The notes under the pieces were generated by a model, which was not told where the DNA came from, did no database searches, and saw nothing but the letters and a program-made list of their open reading frames with translations. From Hyphomicrobium facile (GTDB lineage: Bacteria > Pseudomonadota > Alphaproteobacteria > Rhizobiales > Hyphomicrobiaceae): a stretch of DNA of 64,000 bases. This document shows, one piece after another, positions 40,043-48,588 of this stretch. The DNA is taken from the NCBI RefSeq assembly GCF_900116175.1, contig NZ_FPCH01000001.1, positions 374,501 to 438,500 on the forward strand. The letters run 5' to 3'. Position 1 is the first letter of the stretch. Every line of letters begins with the position of its first letter. Both the position numbers and the translations under genes were made by a program.

Positions 40043-40064
40043 ACATATAAGCAAGTCTTTATGT
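40043..40064. promoter_or_regulatory. Imperfect inverted repeat upstream of ahcY
   Basis: ACATATAAG (40043-40051) and CTTTATGT (40057-40064) are imperfect inverted arms around CAAGT. The spacing and AT-rich content fit a transcription-factor site. Which factor is unknown; a regulator of methionine or SAM metabolism would be the natural guess, from ahcY only. Confidence 0.35.
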
Positions 40065-40153
40065 CCTGCTGACCCTCGATGGGGGGACGCTGCCGCGAAG
40101 AGGTCTCGAGTGTGAACAGAAAGTAAACTCAAAGCATAAAGTTTATTTTAAAT

Positions 40154-40175
40154 GGATATTTTGCAGTAAATATCC
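40154..40175. promoter_or_regulatory. Perfect 8-6-8 palindrome upstream of the TadG-like gene
   Basis: GGATATTT (40154-40161) and AAATATCC (40168-40175) are perfect inverted arms around TGCAGT, within the AT-rich stretch and about 95 bases before the start codon of the TadG-like gene. It looks like an operator. No T tract follows, so a terminator is unlikely. Confidence 0.45.
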
Positions 40176-40268
40176 TGTTAGTCTCAATAACAACTCGGCA
40201 TATCTCATTAATTCGACATAAATCAACAAGGCCTCAGGGTGATTTCAAAGTATTCACGGAGTCGGTCT

Positions 40269-41711
40269 ATGAAGTTCGCGTCTTTTTCGCTGCGCCGTGC
40301 GCTGTGCGGTTATTGGAAGGCGGGGAATGCCGGAGCGGAGCGTCTCCGCGGGAGGACGGCTTTTCGCCGGTTCGCCAGCGACTCGCGAGGCGACGTCGCG
40401 ATCCTGTTCGGTCTCATGACGCTCGTGCTCGTCATGTTGATCGGGTTGGCGGTCGATTACGGGCGGCTTGTCAATGCGCGCAACCAGACGCTCGAAGCGA
40501 CAGACGCAGCGGTGCTGGCGGGCGCTCGTGCACTTCAGACCAACGGTGGCGACCAAGCGGCCGCGATCAAGGTCGCGCAGGCGTTCTATAAACAGGCCGT
40601 TCAAAGCCGCATCTCGATCGTTTCCAACTCCGATAACATTAACTTTGCAGTCACCGACAGCGGAACGGCAGTTGTATCAAACGGCAACGCCCAGATCTCG
40701 ACCCCATTCATGAGTGTGGCCGGTGTGAAGACCTTGCCGCTCCTCCATGCCGATGGGTCGGATTATGCCAAGGCCGTTCTTGCGGTCGGCGGTAACGCGG
40801 AACTCAACCTCGAAGTCAGCATGATGCTCGACATCACGGGGTCGATGAAGGGCCAAAAGCTGACGGATATGAAGGCCGCAGCCAGCGATCTCGTCAACAT
40901 CGTCGTTTGGAAGGACCAGAGCAAGTATACGTCGAGGATCGCGATCGTTCCGTTTGCGTACGACGTGCGGCCGCCGAGCTCGGTGCTGGCCAAGGTGCGT
41001 GGTGCTACGCCGACGAATCCGCTGACCGTCAGCAACACTAAATACTATCCGGCGGATTGCGTCGTCGAGCGTACCGGGACGGAAAAGTATACGGATGCTG
41101 CGCCCGCGGCGAACAAATACCTGATGACGCATTACACGACGGACTCAACGGGCTCCGGCTCGAACAAAAAAGGCGTCTGCGATGTGGCAGCCTCTGCAGA
41201 GCTTTTGCCGCTGACGAGCGACAAGACGGCTCTGCTCGCGAAGATCAACGGTCTGGCGACAGCCGGCAGTACGGCTGGACACATCGGTACGGCGTGGGCG
41301 TGGTACTTGCTATCGCCCAACTGGGGATCGCTGTGGGCTTCCACGAGTGCGCCTGCTGCTTACAACGCGCCGAACCTGAAGAAGATCGCGGTGCTGATGA
41401 CGGACGGCGAGTACAATACCCAGTACACGTCGAACGGCATCGATGACGGCTCGAGTTCTCTCACGTCGTGTCCGAAGGCGGCGAATGGTTGCTCTAGCGC
41501 ACAGGCTAAAGAGCAATGCAAAGCAATGAAAGCCAAGGGTATCGAGGTTTATACGGTTGGCTTCCAGCTCGACAACCAGACGGCGATCGACACGCTGAAG
41601 AGCTGCGCGACCGACGCCGACCATTTCTACAACTCGACGACGGGCGATGCGCTTAAGGCAGCGTTCCGCGATATCGCGCTGAAAATCTCGACGCTTTATC
41701 TTTCTCAGTGA
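40269..41711 (+). CDS. TadG-like pilus-assembly protein with von Willebrand A domain
   Basis: 480 residues. A short cytosolic end with RGDVAILFGLMT leads into one membrane helix (about 43-63, ending GLAVDYGR), the TadE/TadG type N-terminus with ATDAAVLAGARALQ after it. The rest is extracytoplasmic with a vWA fold: the metal site reads MMLDITGSM, that is DxTxS in place of the usual DxSxS, and LMTDGEYN follows. TadG proteins anchor Flp pili or adhesion complexes, but no other tad or flp gene is present, so it probably acts alone. ATG at 40269 follows GGAGTCGGTCT; a GTG at 40239 would add ten residues. Several Cys may form disulfides. Confidence 0.85.
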   Translation: MKFASFSLRRALCGYWKAGNAGAERLRGRTAFRRFASDSRGDVAILFGLMTLVLVMLIGLAVDYGRLVNARNQTLEATDAAVLAGARALQTNGGDQAAAIKVAQAFYKQAVQSRISIVSNSDNINFAVTDSGTAVVSNGNAQISTPFMSVAGVKTLPLLHADGSDYAKAVLAVGGNAELNLEVSMMLDITGSMKGQKLTDMKAAASDLVNIVVWKDQSKYTSRIAIVPFAYDVRPPSSVLAKVRGATPTNPLTVSNTKYYPADCVVERTGTEKYTDAAPAANKYLMTHYTTDSTGSGSNKKGVCDVAASAELLPLTSDKTALLAKINGLATAGSTAGHIGTAWAWYLLSPNWGSLWASTSAPAAYNAPNLKKIAVLMTDGEYNTQYTSNGIDDGSSSLTSCPKAANGCSSAQAKEQCKAMKAKGIEVYTVGFQLDNQTAIDTLKSCATDADHFYNSTTGDALKAAFRDIALKISTLYLSQ

Positions 41712-41724
41712 TGGGTTTTTGATT

Positions 41725-41807
41725 GCACTCGGCGCACTCTTACTTTTGCACTCGGCGACTCCCCTGCGGGGAGCCGGCCGCCGAGTGCGAAGTACCGCCG
41801 AGTGTGC
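41725..41807. repeat. Two direct and two inverted copies of a GCACTCGGCG motif
   Basis: GCACTCGGCG occurs at 41725-41734 and 41748-41757; the inverted CGCCGAGTGC is at 41779-41788 and CGCCGAGTG at 41796-41804. Between the inner copies lies a hairpin CTCCCC-TGC-GGGGAG (41759-41773). The set can fold into a long cruciform. It sits between the convergent TadG-like gene and the HPr gene and may act as terminator, although no strong T tract is seen. Confidence 0.75.
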
Positions 41808-41826
41808 AGTCTTCGAGGGAATGAGA

Positions 41827-42132
41827 TCAGGCGTCGCCGACGCACTCTTCGTCGAAGCCCGCTTCAACCAATCGGACGAGAGCTTGCAGTGCTTCGGGGC
41901 CTTGCGGGCCTTCAGCTACGATATGGAGCTCGGATCCGGGACCCGCGGCGAGCATCATCAGCCCCATGATCGATGTTCCGCCGACGGAGTTGCCGTGGTG
42001 TGTGACGGTGACGTGCGCCTCGTAGCTTTCCGCGCATTTGACGAACTTCGCCGAGGCCCGTGCGTGCAGTCCTTTGACGTTGCGGATGATGACGACGGCT
42101 TCCGGTTTCAGACTGTTGACCAGTTCAGGCAT
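41827..42132 (-). CDS. ptsH: HPr-like phosphocarrier of a regulatory PTS
   Basis: 101 residues. The PEP-dependent phosphorylation site is His23 in VKGLHARASAKFV; Ser54 in GGTSIMGLMMLAAG corresponds to the regulatory serine phosphorylated by HPr kinase. Together with the adjacent EIIA(Man)-like gene and hprK it forms the truncated PTS of Alphaproteobacteria, which lacks sugar permeases and acts in regulation of carbon and nitrogen metabolism and stress. Enzyme I is not in the window. Ten-base gap to the upstream EIIA gene. Confidence 0.92.
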   Translation of the reverse strand: MPELVNSLKPEAVVIIRNVKGLHARASAKFVKCAESYEAHVTVTHHGNSVGGTSIMGLMMLAAGPGSELHIVAEGPQGPEALQALVRLVEAGFDEECVGDA

Positions 42133-42141
42133 TGTTTGTTC

Positions 42142-42543
42142 TCAGCCGCCGGAAAGCTCTTGGCTCGCGACCTTGATATATTTCTTGCCGGCGTCGCGCG
42201 CCATGATGACAGCTTGTTCGAGCGGCGTGTCGCCGCGAATGCTGGCAAGCTTCACCAGAATGGGAAGGCTGATGCCAGCAATCACTTCCGCCTTCGTCTC
42301 ATCCATAACCGAGATGGCTAGGTTGGAAGGAGTTCCGCCGAACATGTCCGTCAAAACGATTACGCCTTTGCCGTTATCTACTCGCTGGACCGCGCTTAAA
42401 ATTTCCATGCGCCTCGCTTCCATATCGTCGTCCGGGCCGATGGCTATCGTTTCCAGCGACTGCTGTTTGCCGACGACGTGCTCGAGCGCGTTGCGAAATT
42501 CTTGCGCAAGCCCGCCATGCGTGACGATGACAAGTCCGATCAT
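42142..42543 (-). CDS. EIIA component of mannose-type regulatory PTS
   Basis: 133 residues of the PTS EIIA(Man) fold with the phosphorylated His9 in GLVIVTHGGLAQEF and the LTDMFGGTPSNLA element. No EIIB, EIIC or EIID partner is present, so a transport role is unlikely. In Rhizobiales this protein (often called ManX or PtsM) receives phosphate from HPr and is part of a control chain. The next gene upstream, hprK, lies 107 bases away; ptsH follows after nine bases. Confidence 0.9.
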   Translation of the reverse strand: MIGLVIVTHGGLAQEFRNALEHVVGKQQSLETIAIGPDDDMEARRMEILSAVQRVDNGKGVIVLTDMFGGTPSNLAISVMDETKAEVIAGISLPILVKLASIRGDTPLEQAVIMARDAGKKYIKVASQELSGG

Positions 42544-42650
42544 GAGCGACGGGCCATTTCATTCTCGTGCGGCGAATTCGTGTTTTGCCGCCGTATGGCG
42601 CGGAAATTGGCAAGTGTTTGGTGCGGGCGCAAGAAGTTTCTGGACTTCAT

Positions 42651-43127
42651 TCAGGCCTTTGGTTGCACACGTGGCTGGGGGGCCATGTCGATGGCTGCTA
42701 CAAGTTTCAAGGGGCTTGAGCTCTCAAAGGGCGATAACCGGATAAGAGGTACGTCCAATCCCAGGATATGGGCGAACTGCCAGGGGTCCGGAAACCTTTC
42801 GATCGCGCCGTCGCGGACGAGATCGACAACGAGAACTACGTTCCCTTCGCCTACGGCATCAACCTCAAGGATGCCAATGCCGCGTACTTCAAGCTTGCCG
42901 CGCAACTGAGCCGGGGCGCTTGCGTGCAGAAAGGAGCCTTCCTGCTTCAATACGACTTGGTCGTCCGAGACCAGCAGGACCTTGTCTCGAACGATCGGGG
43001 ACAGCGGGAGACCCAGGCACCGGAATGCAAGGTCGGACTTGCCGGAACCCGAAGCTCCGCGGATCAAAGCCACACGGCCGCCAATGGCGATGGCGGTCGC
43101 GTGGACGCGCTCAACTTCTCCAGACAA
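42651..43127 (-). CDS. hprK: HPr kinase/phosphorylase, short form
   Basis: 158 residues, only the C-terminal catalytic domain of the roughly 310-residue Bacillus enzyme. The P-loop is RGASGSGKSDLAFRCL (24-31), followed by VSDDQVVL and the HprK element VRGIGILEVDAVGEG. The short form is usual in Alphaproteobacteria. It phosphorylates HPr on the regulatory serine, placing ptsH and the EIIA gene under ATP control. The start is a TTG at 43127 inside the end of chvG, a 17-base overlap that suggests coupling to the two-component genes. Confidence 0.88.
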   Translation of the reverse strand: MSGEVERVHATAIAIGGRVALIRGASGSGKSDLAFRCLGLPLSPIVRDKVLLVSDDQVVLKQEGSFLHASAPAQLRGKLEVRGIGILEVDAVGEGNVVLVVDLVRDGAIERFPDPWQFAHILGLDVPLIRLSPFESSSPLKLVAAIDMAPQPRVQPKA

Positions 43128-44958
43128 GTCCGGGTCCTACTGTCGCTAGCGGCAGACGGACGGTAAAGCGAGCGCCCCTTGGCGCCTGCACGCTGTTTGA
43201 TCCACGGTTCTCTGCGAAAATCTCGCCGTTATGGCTGACGACGATTTCGCGGGAAATCGATAGGCCGAGCCCCGAGTTCTTTCCGCGTTTGGCGTCGGTC
43301 TGCGGGCGGTCGCTGTAAAACCTGTCGAAGATCTGGGCGAGCTTATCCGGCGGGATGCCTGGCCCCTCGTCCTCGACCGCTACTTCGATCTTTCTGTCGT
43401 TCAGTTTGGCGCGAACCGTGACGGTTCCGCCTTCCGGCGAGAACGACAAGGCATTGTCGATGAGATTTGTGAATACCTGGCCGAGGCGCCCGTCGTTACC
43501 GCGCACCGTGTAGGCTGCGGCCGTTCCGGGCTCGACGATCAGGCGGATGCTGCGCGTGTCGTCCGCAAGCATCTCGGAGAATAGTCCGTTGACGCTCTCC
43601 AGCACGGTGCGGACATCGACGGCCTGCATTTCCTGGCGGGCGAGTTCGGCATCGAGACGCGATGTGCTTGAAATGTCGTTTATCAGCCGGTTGAGCCGCT
43701 TCAACTCGGTCTGGATCTCTTGCACGAGCTCGGTGCGGTCGGCGTCGGATCGCGCGTAGGCGAGGGCTTCTGCGGTCGAGCGGGCAGCCGCCAGAGGATT
43801 TTTCAATTCATGGGCGACGTCGGCTGCAAATTTCTCGCTGGCTTCGATGCGCCGGTAAAGTGCGTTCGTCATCGCGACGAATGCACGGCCCGTCTGCCCG
43901 ACCTCGTCGCGGCGTTCCGTGAGATCGGGGAGCTGTTCGCGGGCGGAAATATTCTGCGTCACGCGGTTGGCTGCTTCCGACAGGCGACGCATCGGCCCTG
44001 CAACCGTTCTCTCGAGAACTAGCGAGCTGCCGATCGCGACCAGCAGCGCCATTGCCGCGATCTGCAAGATCAGCCAACGTTCGTCCCAAAGGACGTCGTC
44101 GATATCGCCGGGATTTGTAGAAAGGAGTAGGACGCCTAGGATTTTATTACCTCGTTTGATCGGCTCGGCCATCGACACGATTTGCTGGCCGTGCCGGTTG
44201 AGCAGCAAAATGGGGGTTTCCACGCCATTCTGCGCGGCGCGCTGCACCTCCGGATAGAGAAACCCGTTGGCGGTTCCTAGCTCGCGATAGACCTTGAGTT
44301 CCTTGTTGATCACCCAATAGTGGAGCCGGGTCCAAAAATTCTTGAGACGTGGGGCGGGTTCGTCGGCGGCGACCGTGACGGTTTCGGCGGTTGGGTCATC
44401 GTTCGAAAAGAGCGTCTCGCCGTTGAGGATCAGCGTCCCCTTGGCGGAATAGATGCGCGCTTTGAGGTTCGCCGGGCCCACAAGCTTTTTCAGGATGATC
44501 GCAGCCTGATGCGGATCGATGGGCAATTCGAGCGCGGCGAACGCATCGTCGCGCTGGGCTCTGGCCATCGTTTTCTCAGGGATCCGGTTCGGATCGAAAA
44601 TTGCGCGCTCATTGACCGCCCGATACGCAATCGCCTCCGACGTGATGCGCGACACCGTTTTGACGACGTCGACTTTCGCGTCGAGCAGCCAGCCGTGGTG
44701 AAGGCTCAGATAGAGCATCGCGAACAGCAGGCCGGCGAGCCCCAAGACGTTCGCCAGAAGAATGCGCCGCCTGAGGTTTTTTCCGATGACGCGGCCGATG
44801 AAACTTTGCGACAGCCACCGGCCGGTCGCGGCGCTCGCTTTTGCGGCCGCGGCACGGAAATCAAATTTCGGCTTCTTCACGCCTATGGAAGGCGCGGAAA
44901 CGTCCGCAGCGCTTCTCAGCGTTGCGGCCGCTGCAATGTCATTGCTGTCGAGCGCCAT
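43111..44958 (-). CDS. chvG: Sensor histidine kinase ChvG (ExoS family)
   Basis: 615 residues. Two membrane segments (about 68-86 and 295-316) enclose a large periplasmic sensor domain; a HAMP-like linker follows, then the H box FAADVAHELKNPLAAARS with His383, and the ATPase core with NLIDNALSFSPEGG, VEDEGPGIP and GLGLSISREIV. In Rhizobiales ChvG senses low pH and envelope stress, is inhibited by ExoR in the periplasm and phosphorylates ChvI. The long N-terminal cytosolic tail of about 65 residues is typical of the family. It lies 26 bases after chvI. Confidence 0.93.
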   Translation of the reverse strand: MALDSNDIAAAATLRSAADVSAPSIGVKKPKFDFRAAAAKASAATGRWLSQSFIGRVIGKNLRRRILLANVLGLAGLLFAMLYLSLHHGWLLDAKVDVVKTVSRITSEAIAYRAVNERAIFDPNRIPEKTMARAQRDDAFAALELPIDPHQAAIILKKLVGPANLKARIYSAKGTLILNGETLFSNDDPTAETVTVAADEPAPRLKNFWTRLHYWVINKELKVYRELGTANGFLYPEVQRAAQNGVETPILLLNRHGQQIVSMAEPIKRGNKILGVLLLSTNPGDIDDVLWDERWLILQIAAMALLVAIGSSLVLERTVAGPMRRLSEAANRVTQNISAREQLPDLTERRDEVGQTGRAFVAMTNALYRRIEASEKFAADVAHELKNPLAAARSTAEALAYARSDADRTELVQEIQTELKRLNRLINDISSTSRLDAELARQEMQAVDVRTVLESVNGLFSEMLADDTRSIRLIVEPGTAAAYTVRGNDGRLGQVFTNLIDNALSFSPEGGTVTVRAKLNDRKIEVAVEDEGPGIPPDKLAQIFDRFYSDRPQTDAKRGKNSGLGLSISREIVVSHNGEIFAENRGSNSVQAPRGARFTVRLPLATVGPGLVWRS

Positions 44959-44984
44959 CCCGTCCCCGGTGGCTGATCGGCCGC

Positions 44985-45689
44985 CTACTCTTTGAAGCGA
45001 TAGCCGACGCCATAAAGTGTTTCGATCACGTCAAAATCGTCATCGACCTGCTTAAACTTCTTGCGCAAGCGCTTGATGTGGCTGTCGATCGTGCGGTCAT
45101 CCACATAGACCTGATCGTCGTAGGCTGCATCCATCAGGGCGTCGCGCGTCTTGACGACGCCCGGCCGTGTCGCCAGCGCCTGCAAGATCAGGAACTCCGT
45201 CACCGTCAACGTGACGCCCCGGTTATCCCAGTGGCAGGTGTGACGCTCGGGATCGAGCTTCAACTTGCCTCTTTCGAGCACGCGCTTGGCTTCGTCTTCC
45301 GTCGTCGTGCCGTCCTTGGGCGCCACACGGCGCAAAACAGCCTTGACGCGTTCGACGATGAGCCGCTGCGAAAACGGCTTCGCGATATAATCGTCGGCAC
45401 CCATCTTGAGGCCGAAAAGCTCGTCGATTTCCTCATCCTTCGAGGTCAGAAAGATGACCGGCATCGCCGACTGCTGACGGACGCGGCGGAGAAGCTCCAT
45501 TCCGTCCATGCGCGGCATCTTGATATCGAATATCCCGAGATCGGCCGGCTCTTCAGTCAGCGCTTCGAGCGCTGAGACCCCGTCCCCATAGGTTCGGACC
45601 TTATAGCCCTCGGCCTCCAGGGCCATCCGCAGGGAGGTCAGGATGTTCCGCTCGTCATCGACGAGCGCTATGGTGCTCTTTTCCTTCAT
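44985..45689 (-). CDS. chvI: Response regulator ChvI
   Basis: 234 residues, OmpR type: receiver domain with the phospho-acceptor Asp in [13 protein letters not shown], switch residues LTSKDE and KPFSQRL, then a winged helix ending in [15 protein letters not shown]. It controls succinoglycan, motility, acid and symbiosis genes in Rhizobiales. ATG at 45689 follows AAGAGGAACAG; a longer reading adds 13 residues without family support. It is divergent from pckA, and the gap between them holds two palindromes. Confidence 0.95.
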   Translation of the reverse strand: MKEKSTIALVDDERNILTSLRMALEAEGYKVRTYGDGVSALEALTEEPADLGIFDIKMPRMDGMELLRRVRQQSAMPVIFLTSKDEEIDELFGLKMGADDYIAKPFSQRLIVERVKAVLRRVAPKDGTTTEDEAKRVLERGKLKLDPERHTCHWDNRGVTLTVTEFLILQALATRPGVVKTRDALMDAAYDDQVYVDDRTIDSHIKRLRKKFKQVDDDFDVIETLYGVGYRFKE

Positions 45690-45942
45690 CTGTTCCTCTT
45701 GTGCCCCTCGGCCGCAGCGGATGTGCACCGCGCCAGCATTAGGCGCTTATGGCGGCATGGTGTACCAATTGTGGCGCCCCGTCCAATGGACGCCGGAGGC
45801 TGAATGGCCCCTGAATAGGCGACCACGCCCTCAACGGCAAGCGAACAGGGTGATTTGTGTGGTCACAACTTCCAAATTCCGCTTGTTTACCGGGTTTGTT
45901 ACTCCCATCCTCTGCGTAAAGACGAATCTCGGAATATCCAAA

Positions 45943-45961
45943 CGGTAACATAATGTTACCG
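45943..45961. promoter_or_regulatory. Perfect 9-1-9 palindrome with T tract, chvI-pckA gap
   Basis: CGGTAACAT (45943-45951) and ATGTTACCG (45953-45961) are perfect arms, followed by GTTTTTT at 45962-45968. It can be read as a rightward intrinsic terminator, or as a dimer operator. Since the region lies between divergent genes, there is no transcript that needs stopping unless an unseen one exists, so an operator is slightly favoured. Confidence 0.5.
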
Positions 45962-46054
45962 GTTTTTTCGTGTGGCATTAGCGTTCGGCCACCAAATGGC
46001 CCCACTTTATGGTAGGCCCTTCGCCACCAGCGTCATTTGGGCCCAACGATTCTG

Positions 46055-46071
46055 TTTTGTGCGGCACAAAA
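46055..46071. promoter_or_regulatory. Perfect 17-base palindrome upstream of pckA
   Basis: TTTTGTGC-G-GCACAAAA is symmetrical over all eight pairs and lies 75 bases before the pckA start codon. Its length and position fit an operator for a dimeric regulator. Rhizobial pckA genes are known to be under a LacI-type regulator (PckR) and to be affected by ChvI, but no match to a known motif can be claimed here. Confidence 0.5.
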
Positions 46072-46146
46072 TGACTGACCGGACGTTGTTTTCAGGCGCT
46101 GAAAACTTGGATGCGCGCAGCGTCTGTTTTTATGGGGCTGATATCG

Positions 46147-47736
46147 ATGGCTGAACTGTTCCCGACGTCAAGTTCGCAAAGAGTGCGCCGTAACCTCTTG
46201 GAGGCGGAACTCGTCGAGTACGGCGTCCGCCGAGGTGAAGGCAAGCTTGCTGCGAGTGGCGCGTTCGTCGTCGAGACGGGGCAGCACACCGGCCGTTCGG
46301 TCCAAGACAAATACATTGTTCGCGACGCGGAAACCGAAGGCGCGATCTGGTGGGACAACGCCCGCGGCATGACGGAAGAGGAGTTCGACCGTCTGCTCGC
46401 CGACTTCATCAGCTTTGCGCGGCACAAGGAGCTTTTCGTTCAGGACCTTTATGCTGGTGCGGAGAAGGGCCACCAGCTCAAGACGCGTATCGTGACCGAG
46501 CATGCTTGGCAGTCGCTCTTCATTCGCAATCTTCTTCGCCGGCCCGAGCCAAGCGAACTCGAGGGCTTTCTTCCGGAATTCACAGTCGTCGATCTGCCGA
46601 GCTTCCGCGCCGCGCCGCTCTACCACGGCACGCGCTCCGAGACGGTTATCGCGTGCAACTTCACGAAGCGCATCGTGCTCATCGGCGGCACGAGCTATGC
46701 GGGCGAGATCAAAAAAAGCGTGTTCTCGTTCCTGAACTATATTCTGCCGGGCAAGAACGTCATGCCCATGCATTGCTCGGCGAATGTCGGCAAGGATGGA
46801 AACTCGGCCGTGTTTTTCGGCCTTTCAGGAACCGGCAAGACAACACTTTCGGCCGATCCTTCCCGCGAACTCTTGGGCGACGACGAGCACGGCTGGTCAG
46901 ATAACGGCATCTTCAATTTCGAGGGCGGGTGCTACGCGAAGACGATCCGCCTGTCGAAGTCGGCTGAGCCGCAGATCTGGGCCGCATCGAACCGTTTCGC
47001 GACGGTGCTGGAGAACGTCGTCATCGATCCCGTTTCGCGCGTTCCAAACTTCGACGACAATCGCCTCGCGGAGAATGCCCGCTCCGCTTATCCGCTCGAC
47101 GCGATTGCCAACGCAAGCGCAACCGGCACCGCGGGTCATCCCAAGAACATCGTGATGCTGACGGCGGACGCTTTCGGAGTGCTGCCGCCGATTGCGAAGC
47201 TGACGCCGAGCCAGGCGATGTACCATTTCCTTTCGGGGTTCACGGCGAAAGTCGCTGGAACGGAGAAGGGCATGGGGCCCGAACCGCAGCCGACGTTTTC
47301 CACCTGCTTCGGCGCGCCGTTCATGCCGCGTCATCCCCGCGTTTACGGCAATCTCCTGCGCAATCTCATCGCACAGCATGACGTCGATTGCTGGCTCGTC
47401 AACACGGGCTGGACGGGCGGCAAGTATGGCGAGGGGACGCGTATTCCGATCAAGGTTACGCGTGCGCTTCTCGAGGCGGCTCTTTCCGGTGATCTCAAGG
47501 ATCAGCCGATGCGGACCGATCCCGTTTTCGGCTTCGCAGTCCCGGTCGCCGTCGCGGGGGTCGATCCGAAATTGTTGACCCCGCGCGAAACGTGGGCCGA
47601 TCCGCAGGCTTACGATGCGATGACAGCGAAGCTCGCACAGATGTTCCACGACAATTTCGCGAAGTTCGCGCCATACGTCGATTCCGATGTGTTGAAAGCG
47701 AGCCCGGTGGGACACCCGAGCGTCGCGGCGGAGTAG
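46147..47736 (+). CDS. pckA: Phosphoenolpyruvate carboxykinase (ATP)
   Basis: 529 residues. It converts oxaloacetate and ATP to PEP, the entry to gluconeogenesis when cells grow on C4 acids or related substrates. Motifs are the kinase-1a P-loop [16 protein letters not shown], the metal-binding [12 protein letters not shown] and the substrate site around [15 protein letters not shown]. Length is close to the 530-540 of the ATP-dependent class. ATG at 46147 ([18 protein letters not shown]) is chosen; ATGs at 46111 and 46132 would add 12 or 5 residues. It is divergent from chvI, an arrangement typical of Rhizobiales. Confidence 0.94.
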   Translation: MAELFPTSSSQRVRRNLLEAELVEYGVRRGEGKLAASGAFVVETGQHTGRSVQDKYIVRDAETEGAIWWDNARGMTEEEFDRLLADFISFARHKELFVQDLYAGAEKGHQLKTRIVTEHAWQSLFIRNLLRRPEPSELEGFLPEFTVVDLPSFRAAPLYHGTRSETVIACNFTKRIVLIGGTSYAGEIKKSVFSFLNYILPGKNVMPMHCSANVGKDGNSAVFFGLSGTGKTTLSADPSRELLGDDEHGWSDNGIFNFEGGCYAKTIRLSKSAEPQIWAASNRFATVLENVVIDPVSRVPNFDDNRLAENARSAYPLDAIANASATGTAGHPKNIVMLTADAFGVLPPIAKLTPSQAMYHFLSGFTAKVAGTEKGMGPEPQPTFSTCFGAPFMPRHPRVYGNLLRNLIAQHDVDCWLVNTGWTGGKYGEGTRIPIKVTRALLEAALSGDLKDQPMRTDPVFGFAVPVAVAGVDPKLLTPRETWADPQAYDAMTAKLAQMFHDNFAKFAPYVDSDVLKASPVGHPSVAAE

Positions 47737-47892
47737 ACAGGACGCGGGATCAGCTTCGCACCTCCTTGAAGCCGGCAATTGCCGAGGGGGCGTCGTGCAC
47801 GTTGGGCAGCACGGGGCCATTGCTCACCTCAGGCGCGGCGCATAAACAAGTGCCGCGCAATCAATCGGCTCGAACTTACGAGGCTGCATCAA

Positions 47893-48564
47893 ATGGGTAC
47901 CCGCATTCCATTCGCCCGTCCGGACGGCAAGACCGCGGAAGGTTATCTGTCGCTCGCCGGGAAGGCGAACGCGCCCGGCGTGGTCGTCATTCAGGAATGG
48001 TGGGGTTTGCAGGATCAGATCAAAGGTCTGTGCGACCGGTTTGCGCTCTTGGGTTATGACGCGCTGGCGCCCGATCTCTACAACGGCGTCGTCATTCCCT
48101 ATCACGATGCGGATGCGGCGAACGCCGAGATGAATTCGCTGAATTTCCTCGATGCAGCGGATCAGAACGTGCGGGGCGCGGGACAATTTCTATTGCGGTC
48201 TAGCCCGAAGGTCGCCGTTTCGGGTTTCTGCATGGGGGGCGCCGTTGCCGTGCTCGCCGGTTGCCGCGTGCCGGAATTTTCCGCGGTGGTCTCCTTCTAC
48301 GGCCTGCCGCCCGCAACAGTCGCGAAGCCGGCTGACTTGAAAGTGCCTTTCCAGGGGCATTTCGCCAACAGCGACGATTTCATTACGCCTGCGATGGTCG
48401 ATGCGTTCGAGACGGGCTTGAAAGGCGCCGGCAAGCCGGGCGCGTTTTACCGCTACGACGCGAGCCACGCGTTCATGAACGAGCAGCGTTCGGTGCACGA
48501 TCGTCACTGCGCCGAACTCGCCTGGGAGCGGACGAGCGAATTCCTGAAGACGCATTTGGGCTGA
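47893..48564 (+). CDS. Dienelactone hydrolase family protein
   Basis: 223 residues, an alpha/beta hydrolase of the dienelactone hydrolase type: the nucleophile is Cys in VAVSGFCMGGAVAVLAGC, the acid is Asp in HFANSDDFITP and the base is His in RYDASHAFMNEQ. EWWGLQDQIKGLCDRFA at the N-terminus is also typical. The substrate is unknown; members act on chloroaromatic lactones or on unknown esters. An intradiol dioxygenase is encoded 7 kb away, but nothing ties the two. ATG at 47893 follows GAGG at ten bases. The upstream 156 bases hold no gene. Confidence 0.88.
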   Translation: MGTRIPFARPDGKTAEGYLSLAGKANAPGVVVIQEWWGLQDQIKGLCDRFALLGYDALAPDLYNGVVIPYHDADAANAEMNSLNFLDAADQNVRGAGQFLLRSSPKVAVSGFCMGGAVAVLAGCRVPEFSAVVSFYGLPPATVAKPADLKVPFQGHFANSDDFITPAMVDAFETGLKGAGKPGAFYRYDASHAFMNEQRSVHDRHCAELAWERTSEFLKTHLG

Positions 48565-48588
48565 GCCGGTTTTCCCTTAGCGACCACT

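Larger units (their letters stand above)
39909..40268. other. Divergent intergenic region between ahcY and the TadG-like gene
   Basis: 360 bases without a convincing gene. The ahcY side is of normal composition; the stretch from about 40120 to 40230 is clearly AT-rich, unlike the rest of the window. Two inverted repeats (40043-40064 and 40154-40175) are listed separately. The ahcY promoter must lie on the left, and that of the TadG-like gene on the right; no certain -35/-10 pair was assigned. Confidence 0.6.
45690..46146. other. Divergent control region between chvI and pckA
   Basis: 457 bases without a convincing gene, holding the promoters of chvI (leftward) and pckA (rightward). Two perfect palindromes at 45943-45961 and 46055-46071 are listed on their own. 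Part of the stretch from 45850 to 45970 is AT-rich compared with the coding DNA. No certain -35/-10 pair was assigned. Confidence 0.6.

Noticed and set aside
38448-40043. Open frame of 531 codons opposite ahcY
   Set aside because: Antisense shadow; ahcY is conserved over its whole length.
41725-41807. Repeat cluster as a CRISPR array
   Set aside because: Copies are of 9-10 bases with short irregular spacing and opposite directions; no cas gene is near.
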